Part shown: piece after piece, positions 1 to 5,126 of the stretch
Layout: every line of letters begins with the position of its first letter
Position numbering within the stretch: the first letter of the stretch is position 1
Origin: Thermodesulfobacteriales bacterium
Lineage (GTDB): Bacteria; Desulfobacterota_D; UBA1144; Nemesobacterales; UBA2774
Assembly: GCA_004525335.1 (NCBI GenBank)
Contig: SPCL01000141.1
Location: 1 to 5,333 of the forward strand
DNA: 5,333 bases
Direction of reading: 5' to 3'
The notes under the pieces: generated by a model
What the model was told of the DNA's origin: nothing
Databases searched by the model: none
The model's input: only the letters and a program-made list of their open reading frames with translations
Translations under genes and position numbers: made by a program

Positions 1-437
1 GCTTTAGCGATGCCCTTATCTGTCCTTACCCAGGGGTTCAGCAATACTAGTCCGGTCACGCGTGGATCTTGGTAAGCATAGAGAAGAGCAGCCGAAGCTG
101 CGCCACATAACCCCCAAATCACCAACTCTTCAAGAGAATGCACTTCATCGAAGAATTGATTAATTGCATCGTGTAAATCGTCCTTTATATGCTCAAAACT
201 TCTAGCATCCCCTTCGCTATCCCCCATCCCCCTATAATCAAAACGCATTACGGGCACGCCATGAGAGGCAAGATTACGTGCAAGTAACGTAAATTGTCGG
301 TGGCTTCCTACTCGATACTGCGGTCCGCCAACTACTATCAAGACACCCCGAGAAGCAACCTTTTCAGGCAAACTTAAAATTCCATATAGACAGGAATCAT
401 TGCAGGCGAAACTGAGAGCGCGCTCTTCAAAGTTCAT
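1..437 (-). CDS. Exosortase A system-associated hydrolase 1 (alpha/beta hydrolase), 3' end beyond window
   Basis: This is the first 145 codons of a minus-strand gene that runs off the left edge. I translated it by hand from the ATG at 437-435. It is an alpha/beta hydrolase fold protein of the XrtA-linked hydrolase 1 type (TIGR03100-like). Visible family features are GGPQYRVGSHRQF (residues 37-49), RFDYRGMGDSEG (65-76), the nucleophile elbow WGLCGAASAA (108-117) and LLNPWVRTD (132-140). Cys111 sits where a serine hydrolase would have its nucleophile. From memory the family usually reads WGLCDAAS, so Gly112 instead of Asp would be a departure. The catalytic Asp/His would lie in the missing C-terminal half. 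The start lies 2 bases after the stop of hydrolase 2, which implies one transcript with coupled translation; there is no strong Shine-Dalgarno sequence. The substrate is unknown, and the family occurs with exosortase A and exopolysaccharide genes. The family call is firm and the biochemical role is not. Confidence 0.93.
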   Translation of the reverse strand, partial: MNFEERALSFACNDSCLYGILSLPEKVASRGVLIVVGGPQYRVGSHRQFTLLARNLASHGVPVMRFDYRGMGDSEGDARSFEHIKDDLHDAINQFFDEVHSLEELVIWGLCGAASAALLYAYQDPRVTGLVLLNPWVRTDKGIAK

Positions 438-439
438 AG

Positions 440-1291
440 TTACACTTTACTCAGGATTCTCGCTGTAGCTGATATAAGCTCAGGGCATTCTGAAATTTCT
501 TGGGTCGCCCAGAAAGGTACGCAAGGGACGAGGTGTACATGTAGGTTGCTCCCTTTTTGCTCCCATGCTTTGGCCACTTTTGCCCCTGCGGGTGGCATAG
601 TACGACCCGGTTCAGATACAACCTCAAACCAATGAACAGGGGTTTTGGTCACTATCAATTTGATTGCCCGCAAGCCATCAATTACTGTCGCAAGATCAGA
701 GTTGAGATTATATCCGGCTACTTCGAGTTTCCCTTCGGTGGCCAGAAAACTACGCATGGCTTGTATTCCTGTGCCCGTAGTCTTCTCAAGATTTCCAGCA
801 AATATTTCGTTGGCCAAACGCAACCGTAAAAACTGGGTTAGGAATAATTCACCATTAATCACTGGCTGCCACAAGATAATTTTGTCAAACATAGTTACAG
901 AACTTCGAGCGAAATCTAACGCAAGTAAAGCGCCTAGGCGCAAACCCCAAAGACCAATTGGAGTAGTAACACGATTTTCAAGCCAACTTCTCGCAACACC
1001 TAGGTCTTGCTTCCAGATTTCCCAACGTGCATCTCCAAATTCACCCCCACTATCTCCACAACCAAATAGATCCATCTGTAACACACCAAATCCCATGGCA
1101 GCAAATGCTCTTGCCTGCAATGCAACCATACGCCTAGACTTATTCATTTCCTCGCAAAAAGGATGCACATAAATGAATGCCCCACAACGCTCCTTGTTCG
1201 GATGTGGGGCATGGTAAAGACAAAAACGATCCCCAAGCTCTGTTTTCAAGAAAAAAGGTTCGGCGGGAGGATTGCTGGAGGATCTCTTCAT
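440..1291 (-). CDS. Exosortase A system-associated hydrolase 2 (alpha/beta hydrolase-like)
   Basis: This 283-residue protein is a full-length match to the XrtA-linked hydrolase 2 family (TIGR03101-like). Markers in order are EPFFL (11-15), RFCLYHAP (22-29), YVHPFCEEMNKSRRM (41-55), QMDLFGCGDSGG (72-83), LWGLRLGALLALDFA (114-128), LWQPV (140-144) and PFWATQEI (259-266) near the C-terminus. The position that is Ser or Cys in active hydrolases is Arg118 (GLRLG), so the classical nucleophile is absent; I recall this as usual for the family. It may be a non-catalytic or differently acting fold, possibly a partner of hydrolase 1. No signal peptide or membrane segment is visible, so it is probably cytoplasmic. 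The start ATG overlaps the ACP stop (ATGA, 1288-1291) and has only a weak ribosome site, pointing to translational coupling. The true substrate is unknown. Confidence 0.95.
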   Translation of the reverse strand: MKRSSSNPPAEPFFLKTELGDRFCLYHAPHPNKERCGAFIYVHPFCEEMNKSRRMVALQARAFAAMGFGVLQMDLFGCGDSGGEFGDARWEIWKQDLGVARSWLENRVTTPIGLWGLRLGALLALDFARSSVTMFDKIILWQPVINGELFLTQFLRLRLANEIFAGNLEKTTGTGIQAMRSFLATEGKLEVAGYNLNSDLATVIDGLRAIKLIVTKTPVHWFEVVSEPGRTMPPAGAKVAKAWEQKGSNLHVHLVPCVPFWATQEISECPELISATARILSKV

Positions 1292-1539
1292 TCAGATAAT
1301 TTCTGCTCAATAAAGCAGGTAAGGCTACCAAGTGTCTCAAAAGTCTTGGCGCTAATTTCATCGTCGTCAACCACGATGTCAAAGTGTTCTTCCAAAGCTG
1401 TAATCACATTAACAACAGCCATCGAATCTAATTCTGGAACGCTTCCTAGCAAGCTGGAGTCTTCTTTTAGAAGATTCTTCCGCTCACCAAGACTGAGTAT
1501 AGCGGACAGAATGTCTCTTACTTCATCAAGTTTCTGCAT
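1288..1539 (-). CDS. Acyl carrier protein, XrtA-locus type
   Basis: This 83-residue acidic protein has the size and layout of a phosphopantetheine-binding acyl carrier protein. The attachment site is Ser39 in PELDSMAVV (35-43), inside the usual DS(L/M) motif. It is followed by the recognition helix VVNVITALEEHF (42-53), an acidic turn VVDDDEIS (56-63) and a closing helix SLTCFIEQKL (72-81). It would be made as an apo-protein and loaded by a phosphopantetheinyl transferase encoded elsewhere. ACPs of this kind sit at the head of the hydrolase 2/hydrolase 1/acyl-CoA ligase/decarboxylase set in exosortase A loci; they are separate from the fatty-acid-synthesis ACP, which normally lies among fab genes. 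The start is supported by a GGAG at 1545-1548 with a 5-base spacer. The ORF overlaps the hydrolase 2 start by 4 bases. The acyl or aminoacyl cargo is unknown. Confidence 0.93.
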   Translation of the reverse strand: MQKLDEVRDILSAILSLGERKNLLKEDSSLLGSVPELDSMAVVNVITALEEHFDIVVDDDEISAKTFETLGSLTCFIEQKLSE

Positions 1540-1544
1540 AATTA

Positions 1545-1548
1545 CTCC
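1545..1548 (-). promoter_or_regulatory. Shine-Dalgarno site of the ACP gene
   Basis: The minus strand reads TGGAGTAATTATG: GGAG, 5 bases, then the ATG at 1539-1537. It is the only clear ribosome-binding site in the minus-strand XrtA block. It suggests that the ACP gene is where ribosomes load independently, with the two hydrolase genes coupled behind it. Confidence 0.7.
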
Positions 1549-1584
1549 ATTGTAGTTGCATAGTAGAGTGGTAATTTCTAATAT

Positions 1585-1604
1585 TACGTTTGCTAAAGAA
1601 CGTA
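1585..1604. repeat. Perfect 6-bp inverted repeat upstream of the ACP gene, candidate operator
   Basis: The plus strand has TACGTT (1585-1590), an 8-base spacer and AACGTA (1599-1604), a perfect dyad centred about 55 bases before the ACP start. It overlaps a TAATAT (minus strand, 1586-1581) that could act as a -10 element, although I see no good -35 at the right distance. Its position fits a regulator-binding site for the ACP-hydrolase transcript. A 6-bp dyad can also arise by chance in AT-rich DNA, so this is tentative. Confidence 0.3.
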
Positions 1605-1847
1605 TAACGATGACTCTAAAAAGACTTAGACTCCTGAGTAAAGTAGTTCCCTGAATGAACCAGGTTTTAACTAACTAGTATCCGAGTATGAATATCCAAA
1701 AAAGCCAAGAGATTATATGTGCCTTTATATAGGTTATGCTCAAGGCTCATTTATTAAGGTACTCTTACATATTCCTTTTCCAAACTAAAGCATCTCTTAA
1801 ATGATCTATATTTTTACTGCGCCACATAATAAAACAAAAATATTTCT

Positions 1848-2885
1848 TTATTTGCCTTGATTGCTTGTTGCAGCGGATTTTCTGACAATGTCATGTAACA
1901 TCAATAGCGGCATCCACTTATATTTATTAATATGATACATGGTGCGCAACTCATCGCTCCACCTTGTGTGCCACTCCATCGCCCTTCCATAGAACTCAAT
2001 TCTTTTTAACTTACTTTCGTTAAACAGCTGTTCAAATATTTCCTGTCGCATTAATAAAGCTGGCGAGGTTTTATCGCTAATATTTTCGTCATAGGTAGTC
2101 TTCAGGATAATGAAACTACCATTGCCTTCAATACAAAGATCCATAGCAACAATTTTGTCATTATACCAATAACGGTATATGCAGCCAGCACCTTGCCGAC
2201 AAAAATTTTCAAGCATATTCAGATAGAACTTGCCCTGTATATTTGCTGGGTGAATTGCTGTTCCATGCTTTGCTTTCCAACTAGCGCCTTCAATTTTTCC
2301 ATAATCGATAACCGCCTGCTCAACCTCTCCTGTCTTTGTACTTATCTGTAAGCGCGTAGTCACTATATTTTTTTCGAGTCTGTTTCTTTGTTTTTGCATG
2401 TTCTGACGCAAATTTTTACCCCGCGCCTGCCAGTAAGATTCAAAATCCCCTAGTAACGAAATTCTTGCTGTCCTAATATAGTCTATTGTTTTCAAGGTAC
2501 CTTGATTCTGCGGGCGCGGCACTAAATCTGGGTCTTGTTGCGTAACTCCGACAATCAGTGGATATCCGGGCAATTTCTTAATCAAAGTGGAAAGTAGCAT
2601 GGACAAATCTGCAGTAGCACAATGGATCCAGGCTCCAATCGGTGCATCTGATGGCTGAAAAGTTGTCCATCTTCCCAAGCCGTTTGAGCAGAGTATTGCC
2701 ATCGCTAGCAGCGTATTATTACTTTCATAACAAACAAGGATTTCTTTACCATTACTAAATGCGTGAAGCATAGGAGTAATAAATGCCAATTCGAGCAATG
2801 GTGAGCCGGTGCTTTCTTGGTTAAGTTTTTGCCAGCGATCCTGATGATTCTTAAATTCGCTGATGGGGTATACTTTCCAGCTCAT
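1848..2885 (-). CDS. GNAT-fold acyltransferase, CelD/BcsL-like (Acetyltransf_6 type)
   Basis: This 345-residue protein resembles the double-GNAT CelD/BcsL family found in polysaccharide loci (PF13480-like). The N-terminal half includes the FQPSDAPIGAW segment (76-86). The family core starts at DFESYWQARGKNLRQNM (147-163), a basic helix followed by QKQRNRLEK (164-172). Next come EGASWKAKHG (199-208), FYLNMLENF (220-228) and the central strand/helix LKTTYDENIS (261-270) with SPALLMRQEIFEQLF (274-288). The closing motif is IEFYGRAMEWHTRWSDE (296-312), which matches the family's 'flgg..yK.rW' ending. These proteins transfer acyl groups from CoA or a carrier to an amino or hydroxyl acceptor; here the acceptor may be the amino sugar made by the neighbouring aminotransferase (inference). 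No signal peptide is seen, so it is probably cytoplasmic. The start codon shares one base with the upstream stop (TAATG) and has no Shine-Dalgarno sequence, indicating coupling. It differs from the FemAB-type protein also known from PEP-CTERM loci. Confidence 0.85.
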   Translation of the reverse strand: MSWKVYPISEFKNHQDRWQKLNQESTGSPLLELAFITPMLHAFSNGKEILVCYESNNTLLAMAILCSNGLGRWTTFQPSDAPIGAWIHCATADLSMLLSTLIKKLPGYPLIVGVTQQDPDLVPRPQNQGTLKTIDYIRTARISLLGDFESYWQARGKNLRQNMQKQRNRLEKNIVTTRLQISTKTGEVEQAVIDYGKIEGASWKAKHGTAIHPANIQGKFYLNMLENFCRQGAGCIYRYWYNDKIVAMDLCIEGNGSFIILKTTYDENISDKTSPALLMRQEIFEQLFNESKLKRIEFYGRAMEWHTRWSDELRTMYHINKYKWMPLLMLHDIVRKSAATSNQGK

Positions 2886-4078
2886 TATTCGACGGGCCCA
2901 TTTGATAAAAACACCCCCCTTATTTCTTTAATCATCCAGCTTAGCTCTGCTGGCGTTAATTCCTGATGACAAGGAAACTGGAATACTCGTTTCGATAAGC
3001 TGGTACTGACAGGGCAAATATTTGTTTCCATACTTTGCCACAAGAACTCTCCAAAACGGATTATTGGTATGCCTAGATTTTTTAAGGTGCCGAAATTTTT
3101 TTCAGGATCCTCTACAAATAATGGAAATACGTAAGGAACAACACCATCAGCCAAGCCAGAAAATAAAGGATGGCACCCCGGTAGCCCTGTTAGGGCATTA
3201 AACAAGGCAAGATAATTTTCGCGTCGTCTTGTAACGATTTGCGTTTGGGAAGCTCTCTTGATCATATATCTGGAAAAAAATGAGGATTCCTTATTGATCC
3301 ATTTTTCCTCAATCTCGGGGCCCCCATTTGAGGACCCAGGCCCAAAATCAATATTTTTCGAAGAAACTCTTTTTTTTATGTGTCCCCAAATAAAGTTCTT
3401 GAGCAATATTGGTAGATAAATTAATTTTTGGAGAAGTCTCAGTCGGCCATATTCAAACCCTTTTTCTAGTGCATTTAGAGCAGCCTTCATTTCGAAGCCC
3501 GCCCCAGCTGACTCTAAATGTAAAGAAGAAATAGAATGGCGCGAAGAAACGAGGAGTCCGCCCTCATAAATAGGAAAAAATTTCACTGTACTAGCAATGG
3601 CATAATCACCAAATGACCCTAGCGCTCTTCCGTCATATTCCCCAAAAAAAGAATGGGCGCAATCTTCCAGCAACAATATGTTGTTTTCATCACAAAAAAT
3701 ACGTATTTTTGATAGGTTCTGAGGAAATCCGAAGTAATTTACCACTATAAGTAATTTTGTAGAGTTATCAAGCCGCGCATGAATATCTTCAAGGTCAACA
3801 GAGGTATCCGAATTGATTTTATAAAATACTGGCACACAATTTTCTTCTATTACTGGCTCCACCATAGCTATACAGTGATAGGCTGGTAACAGTACTTTGT
3901 CATTCTTTCCGATTTTCATTTGTCGGAGAGCTAGTGCAATCGACGCTCTACCGCTTGTAACAAACTTTACTTGTCCCACATCAAGTATAGAAGGAACGTG
4001 CTGATGCTTATCACTACTGAACGATGCGAGTGATAAAACTGGTGACGTAGGAATGCGTGGCTTTGGAAAATCTACCAT
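2885..4078 (-). CDS. DegT/DnrJ/EryC1/StrS-family PLP-dependent aminotransferase
   Basis: This 397-residue protein has the sugar-aminotransferase layout. TSGRASIALALRQM (41-54) is the N-terminal cofactor-phosphate region, and LLPAYHC (63-69) is the next conserved strand. LLLEDCAHSF (135-144) carries Asp139, which contacts the pyridine nitrogen. STVKFFPIYEGG (163-174) carries Lys166, the predicted Schiff-base lysine, placed as in the family's K-x5-E-G-G pattern. RRRENY (284-289) and PYVFPLF (315-321) fit the C-terminal domain. All expected catalytic residues are present, so it should be active. Family members transaminate keto-sugar nucleotides for O-antigen, capsule or exopolysaccharide; the sugar cannot be told from sequence. 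An insert-like stretch (about 195-275) includes a hydrophobic patch near 218-231. It is the first gene of the minus-strand block visible here. No Shine-Dalgarno sequence precedes the ATG at 4078-4076, so the exact start is less certain than the family. Confidence 0.9.
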   Translation of the reverse strand: MVDFPKPRIPTSPVLSLASFSSDKHQHVPSILDVGQVKFVTSGRASIALALRQMKIGKNDKVLLPAYHCIAMVEPVIEENCVPVFYKINSDTSVDLEDIHARLDNSTKLLIVVNYFGFPQNLSKIRIFCDENNILLLEDCAHSFFGEYDGRALGSFGDYAIASTVKFFPIYEGGLLVSSRHSISSLHLESAGAGFEMKAALNALEKGFEYGRLRLLQKLIYLPILLKNFIWGHIKKRVSSKNIDFGPGSSNGGPEIEEKWINKESSFFSRYMIKRASQTQIVTRRRENYLALFNALTGLPGCHPLFSGLADGVVPYVFPLFVEDPEKNFGTLKNLGIPIIRFGEFLWQSMETNICPVSTSLSKRVFQFPCHQELTPAELSWMIKEIRGVFLSNGPVE

Positions 4079-4108
4079 ATATAGGAGCCATGACTTAAAC
4101 AGAAAAGT

Positions 4109-4138
4109 ATATTAGATACTAATCCTATGTTACGTCAT
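4109..4138 (-). promoter_or_regulatory. Weak candidate promoter for the aminotransferase-GNAT transcript
   Basis: On the minus strand, ATGACG (4138-4133) could serve as a -35 and TAATAT (4114-4109) as a -10, with an 18-base spacer; each matches consensus at 4 of 6 positions. TATACT (4111-4106) is a better -10 (5 of 6) but lies too far from that -35. The site is 31-60 bases upstream of the start codon. It is supported mainly by position, as this is the first gene after a long non-coding stretch. Confidence 0.2.
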
Positions 4139-4425
4139 TAAGAAATAAGAACTTTAGTGGACCAAGAAGAATTAGCGAATTCAATAAGAGTAGAAACTTT
4201 ACTTTGTAATCGAACCAAGAATATATCCTTTGAAGCCAAAGTCGTGACACTGTCAAACGATACCCCTACTCGATAACTACATCTTGTGTGTGTAAAATAC
4301 ATAAAGAAAGAACTTGGAGATGCCGAGACATCGTTCTGAATCAGGTCCCACCAGAACTAGAATAAAGAATCTCACGAAACATCAGGAAATAGAATCAGAG
4401 TGAACCTTGAGCAATTAATTCACCT

Positions 4426-4478
4426 AAAAAGGCATCGTGAATTGTTAATCAATATACAAGATGCCTTCATATTTTTTT
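4426..4478. terminator. Bidirectional hairpin terminator downstream of the DUF3460 gene
   Basis: A perfect 8-bp inverted repeat, AAGGCATC (4429-4436) and GATGCCTT (4460-4467), encloses 23 bases that contain a smaller hairpin ATTG-TTAAT-CAAT (4441-4453). On the minus strand the stem runs straight into five T residues (4430-4426), 33 bases past the DUF3460 stop, so it should end that transcript. On the plus strand it is followed after CATA by seven T residues (4472-4478), so it can also stop readthrough from the left. The long loop makes it weaker than a tight GC-rich hairpin. Confidence 0.6.
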
Positions 4479-4499
4479 CTCAAAAAATCGCGTGTTTTA

Positions 4500-4688
4500 C
4501 TATTTCTGCCCGAAGTAAACGTAAGCACTCTGTGGTATTTTTGATTCTTTGAACCGTTTACGTTCATCCTTGTCCAACTTTTTGTCCCACCAAATAGCGC
4601 GCGCTTCTTTCTGTTTCTCAGCTAACCCCGGGTTTTTTTTAAAGAGCTCCCGCATAAATTTGGTGTGCTCAGATTCGTACATGTCCAT
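4500..4688 (-). CDS. DUF3460 family protein
   Basis: This 62-residue charged protein matches the small betaproteobacterial DUF3460 family in length and conserved positions. It has an N-terminal MYESEHTKFMREL (3-15), the central ARAIWWDKKLD (29-39) with the family's RA-x-WWDK signature, and the C-terminal ESKIPQSAYVYF (48-59), corresponding to the usual SRVxQQAYVY. The function is unknown; there is no signal peptide, membrane helix or cysteine. I keep the ATG at 4688, the first in frame after a stop codon. Met3 (4682) would also match the family's usual start, and neither has a good Shine-Dalgarno sequence. A TATAAA lies about 15 bases upstream, but I see no matching -35. The gene stands alone, with non-coding DNA on both sides and a hairpin terminator after it. 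It probably belongs to the core chromosome rather than to the XrtA block. Confidence 0.9.
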   Translation of the reverse strand: MDMYESEHTKFMRELFKKNPGLAEKQKEARAIWWDKKLDKDERKRFKESKIPQSAYVYFGQK

Positions 4689-4839
4689 GATTGATTTTTT
4701 ACATTTTTATAAAAAGAAAGAAAACTTTAACATAATTTAGGAAATTATCGTACAAGTTCTAGGAACGCGAGTTCTACGTAATAGTCCATACGAACTCTAG
4801 TGAGCTGGCCCCTGACCAAGACTTCTTTTCATCAATCCT

Positions 4840-4845
4840 TATAAT
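4840..4845 (+). promoter_or_regulatory. Consensus -10 box (TATAAT)
   Basis: This is a perfect TATAAT on the plus strand, about 40 bases upstream of the AAGGAGG preceding the small ORF at 4893. No good -35 lies 16-18 bases upstream; the nearest TTGACA-like element, CTGACC (4812-4817), is 22 bases away. In AT-rich DNA a lone -10 match is weak evidence. Confidence 0.25.
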
Positions 4846-4892
4846 GCCGCCCTTTTGAAGGCTACCATTATATTTATTAAGCAAGGAGGCCA

Positions 4893-4970
4893 ATGACCGA
4901 TTCTGTGTTTATGAATTTCATTAGATGGCTTTACCATAAGCTCCTGTCACTATCTTCCACTACATGTTGA
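4893..4970 (+). CDS. Possible 25-residue small ORF with strong Shine-Dalgarno sequence
   Basis: The ORF reads MTDSVFMNFIRWLYHKLLSL, ending SSTTC and a TGA. It is preceded by AAGGAGG (4883-4889), the best ribosome-binding site in the window, although the 3-base gap to the ATG is short. A consensus TATAAT lies about 50 bases upstream. The peptide has an amphipathic or hydrophobic middle (FMNFIRWLYHKLLSL, 6-20), as in some small membrane-associated or leader peptides. I recognise no family. It could be a small protein, a leader peptide, the broken start of a lost gene, or chance. Confidence 0.25.
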   Translation: MTDSVFMNFIRWLYHKLLSLSSTTC

Positions 4971-4990
4971 AAAAATTCGGACACAGTCCG
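4970..4990 (-). terminator. Candidate Rho-independent terminator on the minus strand
   Basis: On the minus strand, CGGAC-TGT-GTCCG (4990-4978) forms a 5-bp GC-rich hairpin, followed by AA and six T residues (4975-4970). No minus-strand gene lies to its right inside the window, since the cytochrome gene is on the plus strand, so its upstream transcript is unknown. It would block antisense readthrough towards the DUF3460 gene. The stem is short. Confidence 0.35.
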
Positions 4991-5126
4991 TATGAGCACC
5001 AACAGGGTAATGCAAGAAGAATCTATGATATTATTATAAGTTCAGGATACATCATTTTATCCCTAAAGACTGATAAGAGAACCTTCTAAGTTTTTAATTA
5101 TCGGATAACATAAAAGACCCATAAAA

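Larger units (their letters stand above)
1540..1847. other. 308-base intergenic gap between the GNAT gene and the ACP gene
   Basis: No gene of convincing quality is present on either strand. The stretch is AT-rich and contains the ACP ribosome site (1545-1548) and the 1585-1604 dyad. I found no GC-rich hairpin with a T-tract that would end the aminotransferase-GNAT transcript, and no sigma-54 type GG-N10-GC promoter. All other junctions in the block are overlaps or 2 bases, so a gap of this size probably marks a new promoter for the ACP-hydrolase unit. Confidence 0.6.
4079..4499. other. 421-base non-coding stretch at the edge of the XrtA block
   Basis: I see no credible gene in this interval. 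It holds the weak promoter candidate near the aminotransferase, a short odd-centred palindrome TGACAcTGTCA (4245-4255), and the strong hairpin terminator at its right end. A perfect TTGACA occurs on the minus strand at 4256-4251, but no -10 lies at proper spacing. Confidence 0.55.
4689..5126. other. 438-base largely non-coding stretch between the DUF3460 and cytochrome genes
   Basis: This is the divergent region between two oppositely oriented genes. It contains a plus-strand TATAAT (4840-4845), a possible 25-codon ORF (4893-4970) with a strong Shine-Dalgarno sequence, and a hairpin with T-tract on the minus strand (4970-4990). It also has a loose stem GGATA/TATCC (5045-5049, 5058-5062) and a palindrome TTATC-G-GATAA (5098-5108) 18 bases before the cytochrome start. 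No tRNA or recognised RNA family is apparent. Confidence 0.5.

Noticed and set aside
557..1172. Plus-strand ORFs (557-829 and 645-1172) opposite hydrolase 2
   Set aside because: They lie wholly antisense to a well-conserved hydrolase gene, have no family resemblance, and are explained as shadow frames.
1140..1382. Minus-strand ORF spanning the hydrolase 2/ACP junction
   Set aside because: It is in a different frame from two recognised genes and has no recognisable protein features.
1163..1555. 130-codon plus-strand ORF over the ACP gene
   Set aside because: It is antisense to the ACP and hydrolase 2 genes and Ser/Thr-rich in a way typical of a reverse-frame artefact.
1649..1668. CCTG/CAGG mini-hairpin followed by TTTT on the plus strand as a terminator
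   Set aside because: The stem is only 4 bp with a 7-base loop and a short T-run, and no plus-strand gene lies before it.
1667..1750. 27-codon minus-strand ORF in the gap before the ACP gene
   Set aside because: There is no Shine-Dalgarno sequence and nothing recognisable in the peptide.
1819..1824. TGGCGC on the minus strand as part of a sigma-54 promoter, considered because some PEP-CTERM genes use sigma-54
   Set aside because: The matching GC at the -12 position is missing; only A/T-rich sequence follows.
1765..1827. 20-codon minus-strand ORF (MWRSKNIDHLRDALVWKRNM) just after the GNAT gene
   Set aside because: It has no ribosome-binding site and no family resemblance, and its length is within chance for AT-rich DNA; I could not show it is a gene fragment.
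4320..4403. 27-codon plus-strand ORF starting MPRHRSESG
   Set aside because: The GGAG directly abuts the ATG, leaving no usable spacing, and the peptide is not recognisable.
4549..4740. 63-codon plus-strand ORF over the DUF3460 gene
   Set aside because: It is antisense to a clear DUF3460 family gene, and its tail is low-complexity AT-rich translation.
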